Shown one piece after another: positions 6,143 to 11,223 of a stretch of 11,223 nt of DNA. Made by a program: the position numbers and the translations under genes. Source of the DNA: CAZIRF01 sp964541755. GTDB taxonomy: Bacteria; Spirochaetota; Spirochaetia; Treponematales; Breznakiellaceae. The notes beneath the pieces were generated by a model that ran no database searches, was not told the origin of the DNA, and worked only from the letters and a program-made list of their open reading frames with translations. The first letter of the stretch is position 1; each line of letters opens with the position of its first letter. Location: positions 1 through 11,223 of the forward strand of contig CAZIRF010000064.1 in NCBI GenBank assembly GCA_964541755.1. The letters run 5' to 3'.

Positions 6143-7660
6143 ATGAAAGCAAACAATAATTCCATAACAATTCTCTTTGCCAGTTCCGTTGAAGCGGAAA
6201 AACAACGCTTCAAGGACATAGTAGAAATTCGCAAGCTCGGCTATGTCATCCACTGGCCCAAGAGTATCCAAGAGGCAGACGAGCTCCTTTCAACACAGGA
6301 AATCAGCCTGATAATTACCGACCTCGATTTTGCAGACGGCGCGTTTGCAGACTGGCTCATGCTCTGGCCTCGACCCTTCATCCTCCTGGCCTATTACGGC
6401 GAGGAGACGCGAATCGATGCCCTTATTGGTGATGAATCCTGCTCCTACGTTATGCGGGATGTCGAAAACCGCCATTTGGGCGCGCTTCCCACCATGATTC
6501 GCAAGGTTCTCAACGTGCGAGAGAGCCTCGACCGGCAAAATGCCCACCTGCAGATTAGCGAGCGGCGCTATCTCGAGCTTGTCGGAGCCCTTCCCGATAT
6601 TGTGTATACCCTCGATCCTGCGGGGAATTTTATCTATGTAAACGCCTCGGTCGAGAGCTTGGGGTTTCGGCCCGAGGAGCTCATTGGCAAGCATTTTTCC
6701 ACTATCGTTGACGAGGCCGATGTCCCCAAGGTGAGCCGTTCGCAGGTATTGCCCCGGTACAAGAATACCTGCCCGGAAGTCCATCCCCAGCTTTTCGATG
6801 AGCGCCGTACCGGCTCCCGCATGACCCGAAATCTGGAAATACGTTTGCGGGTAAAACCAAGCCTTGGTGCCGACGATGCGACGGCCTCGGTACATGCCTT
6901 TGGCGAGGTTTCGAGTGTGGGTTTCTCCCTGCCCGAGTATGACGGGCAGGGCATCGGGACGGTGGGTATCATACGGGATGTTACCCTGCGTCGCCACACC
7001 GAAGAGCAGTTGCGAGAGGCGGTGCGGGTCAAGGAAATCCTCCTCAAGGAAGTACACCACCGCGTCAAGAACAACTTGCAGATTGTCTCGAGTCTGCTCA
7101 ATTTGCAGGCGGCTGCCATTCAAGACGAAGCGGCCCTGTCTGTATTCCGCGACTCGCAGTCACAGATCCAATCGATGGCCATAGTTCACGAGCAGCTCTA
7201 CCGCTCGGAGAACCTGCAGACTATCAGCATGGATCACTTCCTCGATTCCCTTTTGCGGCATCTTTTCCATGCGTGGGATATTGGCGAGGGGACTATAGGG
7301 GTGGATATGGCCGTTGAACCCCTCTTTTTGGGTATTGATCAAGCCATGCCCATCGCCCTTATCGTAAATGAACTCATATCAAATGCCATTAAACACGGAA
7401 CCCGGCGGGAGGGAGCCCGTATACGGCTTGGTCTTTCCAGGCGTGGTGAATCCGATTACGCCCTGACGATTGCCGATAATGGGGCCGGCTTGCCGCCGGA
7501 TTTCCCGGAGAAAACCCACAAGACCCTGGGCTTCCAGATCGTTCAATCCCTGGTTCAACAGCTCGATGCGCGTCTGGAGGTTTTGGATGATGGCGGGGCG
7601 TCGTTCACCATTGTTTTTTCGCCGAATTCCGGCCGCCGCAGTTTTGACACAAAGTCCTGA
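6143..7660 (+). CDS. Sensor histidine kinase: receiver-like, PAS, HisKA_2, HATPase
   Basis: A 505-residue soluble histidine kinase with no membrane segments. Domain order: an N-terminal receiver-like fold (residues ~7-130; ISLIITDLDFADG places a candidate phosphoacceptor at D60); a PAS sensor domain (~155-285) opening with ERRYLELVGALPDIVYTLD; a HisKA_2 phosphotransfer domain with VHHRVKNNLQIVSSLLNLQ (phospho-accepting His at 305/306); and a HATPase domain with N box NELISNAIKHG from N409 and G1 box IADNGAGLP. HisKA_2 kinases are typical of soluble PAS-sensing, two-helix phosphotransfer systems. The start at 6143 was preferred to the in-frame ATG at 6062 because the extra 27 residues precede the fold and overlap the Nudix promoter region. 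No response regulator or output protein lies beside it, so it is an orphan. The signal is unknown. The promoter of the next gene lies in its last codons. Confidence 0.88.
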   Translation: MKANNNSITILFASSVEAEKQRFKDIVEIRKLGYVIHWPKSIQEADELLSTQEISLIITDLDFADGAFADWLMLWPRPFILLAYYGEETRIDALIGDESCSYVMRDVENRHLGALPTMIRKVLNVRESLDRQNAHLQISERRYLELVGALPDIVYTLDPAGNFIYVNASVESLGFRPEELIGKHFSTIVDEADVPKVSRSQVLPRYKNTCPEVHPQLFDERRTGSRMTRNLEIRLRVKPSLGADDATASVHAFGEVSSVGFSLPEYDGQGIGTVGIIRDVTLRRHTEEQLREAVRVKEILLKEVHHRVKNNLQIVSSLLNLQAAAIQDEAALSVFRDSQSQIQSMAIVHEQLYRSENLQTISMDHFLDSLLRHLFHAWDIGEGTIGVDMAVEPLFLGIDQAMPIALIVNELISNAIKHGTRREGARIRLGLSRRGESDYALTIADNGAGLPPDFPEKTHKTLGFQIVQSLVQQLDARLEVLDDGGASFTIVFSPNSGRRSFDTKS

Positions 7661-7672
7661 TAGTCCTATCCT
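7644..7672 (+). promoter_or_regulatory. Promoter of the cytidylate-kinase-like gene
   Basis: A consensus TTGACA (7644-7649), a 17-nt spacer and TATCCT (7667-7672). It straddles the stop codon of the histidine kinase (7658-7660). Transcription would start near 7679, just before the ribosome-binding site at 7681-7690, so this gene can be expressed independently of the kinase. Confidence 0.6.
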
Positions 7673-7695
7673 TGAAGTAGAGGAAGGAGGTCTGT

Positions 7696-8517
7696 ATGGC
7701 AATCATTACGGTATCACGTCAATTGGCCGCCCTGGGCGACGAGACGGCCCGCGAACTCGCCCGTGCTTTGGGATATCGTCTGGTCGACAAGGCCAGCCTC
7801 GATGCATCCTTGGAAAAATTCGGCTTCAACAAGGAGCGTCTCGCGAAGTTCGACGAGAAAAAACCGGGTTTTTGGGCATCACTTTCGCGCGATCGGGATG
7901 ATTACATCCACCACTTGCGCAGCGCCCTTTTGCACGAGGCCGCGCAGGATAATGTGGTCATTGTGGGGCGGGGCGCAGTGGCCCTTTTGCGCGCCATTCC
8001 TGATATGGTCTCCGTGCGGCTTGTGGCGCCCCTGCATATCCGTTTGGAGCGTGTGCGCAACTACTATCGCTGTGATGACAAGCGTGCACAGCAAATTATC
8101 GAGCGCAGCGATTCCGACCGCGCCGGTTTCCACAAGTATTTCTTCGATATGGATTGGGACGACGCCAGTCAGTATCTTGCCTCCCTCAATATGGGGTACT
8201 TGCATCCAGCCGTTGCGGCCACCCAAATCAAGGAGCTCTGTGAATCGGTTGTTTCGAAGGAGAGTGAGGTCAAATCCCGGACAATTGTCGCAGCGATGGT
8301 TTTGGGGCAGACGGTTGTGGATAAAATCCTCTATGAAGAGGCTGTTCCCATTCACTTCCTTGAAGCCAATGTCGACGGCGGCGAAGTGGTTTTGCTCGGG
8401 GTTGCCAGCTCACAGTCTTCCATAGAAGCGGCGGTAGCAAGTGCACGCAGTGTGCCCGGGGTCACCAAGGTCACCAACGAAATCCAGGTGGTGCAGGAGT
8501 ACAGTGTCATGCCGTAA
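7696..8517 (+). CDS. Cytidylate-kinase-like protein fused to a BON domain
   Basis: A 273-residue protein with two parts. Residues 1-~185 match the Cytidylate_kin_2 family (CMP-kinase-like P-loop proteins): ITVSRQLAALGDETARELA, NVVIVGRGAVALLRAIP, VRLVAPLHIRLERV and FHKYFFDMDWDDASQYLASL are its successive landmarks. Residues ~189-268 form a BON domain (AAMVLGQTVVDKIL ... VDGGEVVLLGVASS ... VPGVTKVTNEIQVV), a fold otherwise found in osmotic-stress and membrane-associated proteins. The glycine-rich P-loop of the family (GSGGRxI) is replaced by AALGDET, so nucleotide phosphorylation is doubtful. The start is fixed by AAGGAGG at 7684-7690, 5 nt before the ATG. It has its own promoter. Its role may be regulatory or stress-related; the sequence does not settle this. 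Confidence 0.82.
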   Translation: MAIITVSRQLAALGDETARELARALGYRLVDKASLDASLEKFGFNKERLAKFDEKKPGFWASLSRDRDDYIHHLRSALLHEAAQDNVVIVGRGAVALLRAIPDMVSVRLVAPLHIRLERVRNYYRCDDKRAQQIIERSDSDRAGFHKYFFDMDWDDASQYLASLNMGYLHPAVAATQIKELCESVVSKESEVKSRTIVAAMVLGQTVVDKILYEEAVPIHFLEANVDGGEVVLLGVASSQSSIEAAVASARSVPGVTKVTNEIQVVQEYSVMP

Positions 8518-8560
8518 TTGCGGTCAAGCTGTTGATATGCCCGGCCGACAATGAAGTACC

Positions 8561-8854
8561 ATGATGATTGTAGTCTACAAGATGGACAAGCGCGGCACGA
8601 TGCGCTGCTTTTCCGCACACGATATGCAGCCCTCGCTCTTGGGTCACTATGCGCTCACCGTCAGTACGACTGTCGGCGAACGCGGTGGCGAAGAGCGCAT
8701 GAAAATGTTCGACAGCCCGCTTGAGGGGCAGGAATGGCTCCTTGCCACGCTCGCCTTAAAGCGAAAGTCCGGCTACAAGACCCTCTATTCCTGGCACTCC
8801 GGCAAGACCCTCGTGCCGCAGCTTGATCGCTGGTTCAATCGGCAGGCCGGTTAG
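8561..8854 (+). CDS. Small protein with degenerate WGR domain
   Basis: A 97-residue protein that is essentially one WGR domain, a fold known from PARP enzymes and from small bacterial proteins, where it binds nucleic acid or mediates protein contacts. The alignment is by pattern: VVYKMDKRGTMRCF (first strand), LLGHYALTVS, then GERGGEERMKMFDSPLEGQEWL and a C-terminal helix ending KRKSGYKTLY. The name-giving WGR(I)G is replaced by STTVG. The domain begins almost at residue 1, so the ATG at 8561 or the next one at 8564 is the likely start. There is no clear Shine-Dalgarno sequence. It lies 43 nt after the cytidylate-kinase-like gene and may be co-transcribed with it. Function unknown. Confidence 0.68.
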   Translation: MMIVVYKMDKRGTMRCFSAHDMQPSLLGHYALTVSTTVGERGGEERMKMFDSPLEGQEWLLATLALKRKSGYKTLYSWHSGKTLVPQLDRWFNRQAG

Positions 8855-8898
8855 TCAGGGCACTCCGAATAGCCCCGTCCTGTCTTGCGAGTATCGCC

Positions 8899-8927
8899 TT
8901 GACACAGATTCTGTCAAACCGCATACT
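8899..8927 (+). promoter_or_regulatory. Strong promoter of pgsA, apparently leaderless
   Basis: A consensus TTGACA (8899-8904), a 17-nt spacer and CATACT (8922-8927), then 6 nt to the ATG at 8934. Transcription is expected to start at the start codon itself. The -35 is one arm of an inverted repeat TTGACA-N7-TGTCAA (8899-8917), a possible operator. Confidence 0.6.
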
Positions 8928-8933
8928 TTCGCC

Positions 8934-9515
8934 ATGACTCAGGCCGACAAGCTCACCACGGTGCGACTGGTGTTCGCCCCCCTCTTTTTTGTGCTCTACA
9001 CCCTCCAGGAGTGGTTCCCTCTCACCGAACAGTGGAATATTTGGCTCGTTCCCCTTCTTTGGGTCCTCTTTATTGTTGCCGAACTCACCGATCTCTTCGA
9101 CGGTATGGTGGCCCGTGCTCGCGGCGAAGTAAGCGATTTTGGCAAGCTTTACGACCCCTTTGCCGATACCCTCGCACGCATGACCTACTTTCTCTGTTTT
9201 GTCGTCGACGGGATTCTTCCCGCCCTTCTGTTTATTGTCATTCTCTATCGCGAGTTTGGCATCCTTTTTTTGCGTCTTCAGGTCATGAAAAAGGGCGTCG
9301 CCATGGGAGCTCGTTCCGGCGGCAAGATCAAGGCCGTCTGCTACATGTTGGCCGGTGGGTTTGCCCTTCTGTACTCTTCAATAGTGCGTTTCGATCCCAA
9401 CAGTCCCCTTGCCGCCTGGGCGGAGTGGGCGGCTGTCGCGGTTTTTGCCGTTTCTGTAGTTTTGGCCCTTGTGTCCTTTGTGGATTACTATCGTCAGTAC
9501 AAGAAAATGGCTTGA
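8934..9515 (+). CDS. pgsA: CDP-alcohol phosphatidyltransferase, PgsA-type
   Basis: A 193-residue inner-membrane enzyme. The family signature is complete: D53-x2-D56-G57-x2-A60-R61-x8-G70-x3-D74-x3-D78, the metal and CDP-binding site that joins a CDP-diacylglycerol to an alcohol. Length, the N-terminal 'DKLTTVRLVFAPLFFVLY' helix and 'YREFGILFLRLQV...GGKIKAVCYML' after the active site fit phosphatidylglycerophosphate synthase best; another member of the superfamily is possible. Several hydrophobic helices follow and the tail is basic (YYRQYKKMA). The start at 8934 is used instead of the in-frame ATG at 8823, which lies inside the WGR gene; 8934 is 6 nt after a good -10 element and begins exactly at the family N-terminus. 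There is no Shine-Dalgarno sequence. Confidence 0.85.
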   Translation: MTQADKLTTVRLVFAPLFFVLYTLQEWFPLTEQWNIWLVPLLWVLFIVAELTDLFDGMVARARGEVSDFGKLYDPFADTLARMTYFLCFVVDGILPALLFIVILYREFGILFLRLQVMKKGVAMGARSGGKIKAVCYMLAGGFALLYSSIVRFDPNSPLAAWAEWAAVAVFAVSVVLALVSFVDYYRQYKKMA

Positions 9516-9842
9516 TTTTCCCCGATGCCGCTTGACACGTTGTATCGATGTTGGCTACAGTTCCTTCATTGGTGCAGCGATGTGCCGGTAGTGATCTTTT
9601 TCTTCCGTGTTCTGCGTACAGCTTTTTCAAGCCCGTCGATCAACAGGAATCAAGAAATAATCATTTTATACTGATAGTCCACTCCGGGCCGCCATGTTTG
9701 TGTGCGGGTTTGGCTTGTCTGTCGGTTTTCTGCCGACAAAGTCCTTTGGGGCTGTTGGCGATGTGGGCGTATGTATGCGCTGTGCAGTGGTTTATGCCGC
9801 TTGCGGCGCTTGCAAAGCACCAAAAAAAAGCGTTGAAAACGC
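9516..9842 (+). other. Gap between pgsA and the rRNA promoter
   Basis: About 330 nt with no convincing gene. It contains a candidate promoter at 9532-9561, an isolated TATACT at 9667-9672 without a matching -35, a small hairpin TGTCGG-N7-CCGACA (9720-9738), a short GCCGC-TT-GCGGC palindrome (9796-9807) and an eight-base A-tract (9822-9829) about 14 nt upstream of the rRNA -35, where an UP element would lie. An open frame at 9548-9919 runs through the rRNA promoter and shows no recognisable domain or ribosome-binding site. Confidence 0.6.
9532..9561 (+). promoter_or_regulatory. Candidate upstream rRNA promoter
   Basis: A consensus TTGACA (9532-9537) with an 18-nt spacer to TACAGT (9556-9561), placed 17 nt after the pgsA stop. 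It could be a distal promoter of the rRNA operon. The -10 is only a 4 of 6 match. Confidence 0.35.
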
Positions 9843-9870
9843 TTGACGAAAAGCGGGGGTACATGATAGT
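9843..9870 (+). promoter_or_regulatory. Main rRNA operon promoter
   Basis: TTGACG (9843-9848), a 16-nt spacer and GATAGT (9865-9870), followed by a GC-rich discriminator (GTCCCCC), a feature of stringently controlled stable-RNA promoters. An A-tract at 9822-9829 may be an UP element. A perfect dyad AAGCGTTGAAAACGCTT (9828-9844) ends on the first two bases of the -35. The predicted transcript start is near 9877, about 425 nt before 16S rRNA. Confidence 0.55.
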
Positions 9871-9945
9871 GTCCCCCTCGCCGCCGAGAGGCAGGCCAGA
9901 GAGAATAAGCTTGGCATGAAAAATGCTGGCATATAGAGTAGTCAG

Positions 9946-9961
9946 CACGGCTTCGGTCGTG
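9946..9961 (+). other. Leader hairpin with TTCG tetraloop
   Basis: CACGGC (9946-9951), TTCG, GTCGTG (9956-9961): a 6-bp stem with one G:U pair closed by a very stable UUCG tetraloop. First clear hairpin in the predicted rRNA leader. Confidence 0.6.
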
Positions 9962-9983
9962 GCGGCTCGAGCAGAACTGCGGG

Positions 9984-9993
9984 GGCGAAAGCC
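9984..9993 (+). other. boxB-like hairpin in the rRNA leader
   Basis: GGC-GAAA-GCC, a short stem with a GNRA tetraloop, 13 nt upstream of the boxA-like element. Order and spacing recall the boxB-boxA pairs of rRNA antitermination leaders. Assignment by position and shape only. Confidence 0.35.
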
Positions 9994-10006
9994 GCTGCGG
10001 CGAACG

Positions 10007-10019
10007 GTTCTTTGAATAT
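10007..10019 (+). promoter_or_regulatory. boxA-like antitermination element
   Basis: GGTTCTTTGAATA matches the (T)GnTCTTTGAAAA form of boxA found ahead of 16S rRNA in many bacteria. In known systems boxA RNA recruits NusB-NusE so that polymerase reads through structured leaders, which would matter here because hairpins with U-tracts follow. Confidence 0.6.
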
Positions 10020-10038
10020 ATTAGGGAAGGGGAAGGGG

Positions 10039-10089
10039 AGTGAAACGCTAACGCGTTTCACTTTTAGACGAAGCACTCTGTGCTTCGTC
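10039..10089 (+). repeat. rRNA leader two-hairpin module, copy 1
   Basis: Hairpin A: AGTGAAACGC (10039-10048), loop TAAC, GCGTTTCACT (10053-10062), then a TTTT run overlapping its last base (10062-10065). Hairpin B: GACGAAGCAC (10067-10076), loop TCT, GTGCTTCGTC (10080-10089), a perfect 10-bp stem. The A core (TGAAACGC/GCGTTTCA), the T-run and the B core (AAGCA/TGCTT) all recur in the same order about 100 nt downstream. Hairpin A with its T-run looks like an intrinsic terminator. Confidence 0.75.
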
Positions 10090-10090
10090 A

Positions 10091-10128
10091 GTTTGAAAAG
10101 AGAGGGCGCAAGCCCGAACGATTCAAAC
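10091..10128 (+). other. Leader stem-loop between the two modules
   Basis: An outer stem GTTTGAA (10091-10097) with TTCAAAC (10122-10128) encloses a GGGC-GCAA-GCCC hairpin (10104-10115) with a GNRA tetraloop. A second TTCAAAC at 10184-10190 could pair with the same left arm, so two foldings compete. Confidence 0.55.
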
Positions 10129-10137
10129 AAGCAGCCG

Positions 10138-10189
10138 ACTGAAACGCTTCGGCGTTTCAGTTTTGAATGGAAGCAGGAATGCTTTCAAA
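10138..10189 (+). repeat. rRNA leader two-hairpin module, copy 2
   Basis: Hairpin A: ACTGAAACGC (10138-10147), TTCG tetraloop, GCGTTTCAGT (10152-10161), then a TTTT run (10161-10164). Hairpin B: TTTGA (10162-10166), a 4-nt bulge, AAGCA (10171-10175), loop GGAA, TGCTT (10180-10184) and TCAAA (10185-10189). The two A hairpins share an 8-bp core and the two B hairpins a 5-bp core. The 11-mer TTCAAACAAGC occurs at 10122-10132 and again at 10184-10194. Confidence 0.75.
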
Positions 10190-10201
10190 CAAGCGTACGA
10201 G

Positions 10202-10228
10202 CGTCATTTGGGCTCTGCCCAAATGACG
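10202..10228 (+). other. Perfect 12-bp leader hairpin
   Basis: CGTCATTTGGGC (10202-10213), loop TCT, GCCCAAATGACG (10217-10228). The loop is the same TCT as in hairpin B of module copy 1. No T-run follows, so it is probably a structural or processing element. Confidence 0.75.
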
Positions 10229-10238
10229 TAAACCAAGA

Positions 10239-10258
10239 ATGAGGTTACAGGACCTCAT
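10239..10258 (+). other. Leader hairpin
   Basis: ATGAGGT (10239-10245), six-nt loop, ACCTCAT (10252-10258), a 7-bp perfect stem about 42 nt before mature 16S rRNA. Confidence 0.6.
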
Positions 10259-10276
10259 CTTTGTGATTGATTCTTT

Positions 10277-10290
10277 CGGTCTTCGGACCG
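10277..10290 (+). other. Leader hairpin next to 16S rRNA
   Basis: CGGTC (10277-10281), TTCG, GACCG (10286-10290): a third UUCG-capped stem, ending about 10 nt before the 16S 5' end, where processing enzymes act. Confidence 0.6.
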
Positions 10291-10300
10291 TGAGAAATAT

Positions 10301-11223
<923 letters not shown>

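Noticed and set aside
9664..9678. Near-repeat TTTTATRCTGATAGT at 5429-5443 and 9664-9678
   Set aside because: Fourteen of 15 bases match, but neither has a good -35 or a sensible downstream gene. It may be chance or a minor dispersed element.
9548..9919. 123-codon open frame upstream of 16S rRNA
   Set aside because: Cysteine-rich low-similarity sequence with no ribosome-binding site, and it runs through the rRNA promoter.
10039..10189. CRISPR-like repeats before 16S rRNA
   Set aside because: Only two imperfect copies, each palindromic, with no regular spacers and no cas genes.
10012..10242. 76-codon open frame in the rRNA leader
   Set aside because: Made of inverted repeats; structured RNA explains it better.

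Overview
The window is spirochaete DNA, most likely from a Treponema/Spirochaeta-type bacterium. It ends in the first ~920 nt of a 16S rRNA gene whose start (AACGAACGCTGGCGGCGCGTCTTAAGCATGCAAGTC region) is of treponemal type, and it carries a lipoprotein/LysM gene pair that resembles treponemal envelope proteins. Base composition is moderately GC-rich throughout, except for the first ~65 bases. Those bases read as a plant-type Ty3/gypsy reverse-transcriptase fragment and look like a foreign or chimeric contig end.

Layout. (1) 1-65: gypsy-like fragment abutting the 3' end of a TRAP solute-binding protein gene (dctP, ~64-411), followed 4 nt later by a fused DctQ-DctM permease (416-2290). (2) rnhA (RNase HI, 2380-2853) converges on a small PC4/YdbC-type ssDNA-binding protein on the minus strand (2896-3132), with a perfect 15-bp hairpin between them. 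(3) A divergent promoter region (3133-3308) leads to a lipoprotein (3309-4406) that overlaps by 1 nt a secreted LysM protein (4406-5380). Two hairpin terminators close this pair. (4) A minus-strand Nudix hydrolase (5481-6041) diverges from a receiver-like/PAS/HisKA_2 histidine kinase (6143-7660). (5) A cytidylate-kinase-like/BON fusion (7696-8517), a degenerate WGR-domain protein (8561-8854) and a PgsA-type CDP-alcohol phosphatidyltransferase (8934-9515) follow. (6) 9516-10300 is non-coding and looks like the rRNA operon promoter plus a leader of about 425 nt, with a boxA-like sequence and at least eight hairpins; 16S rRNA runs from ~10301 to the window end.

The genes are mostly housekeeping and envelope functions: nutrient uptake, RNA-DNA hybrid removal, ssDNA binding, outer-envelope/peptidoglycan proteins, nucleotide clean-up, signalling and phospholipid synthesis. 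Two promoter styles occur side by side. Several genes have strong Shine-Dalgarno sequences. The histidine kinase and pgsA have none, but have a -10 hexamer 6-7 nt before the ATG, which suggests leaderless mRNAs.

The most unusual parts are the rRNA leader, which contains a duplicated two-hairpin module about 100 nt apart with U-tracts and stable tetraloops, and the eukaryotic-retroelement-like end of the contig. I see no CRISPR array, prokaryotic insertion sequence, tRNA or defence system.
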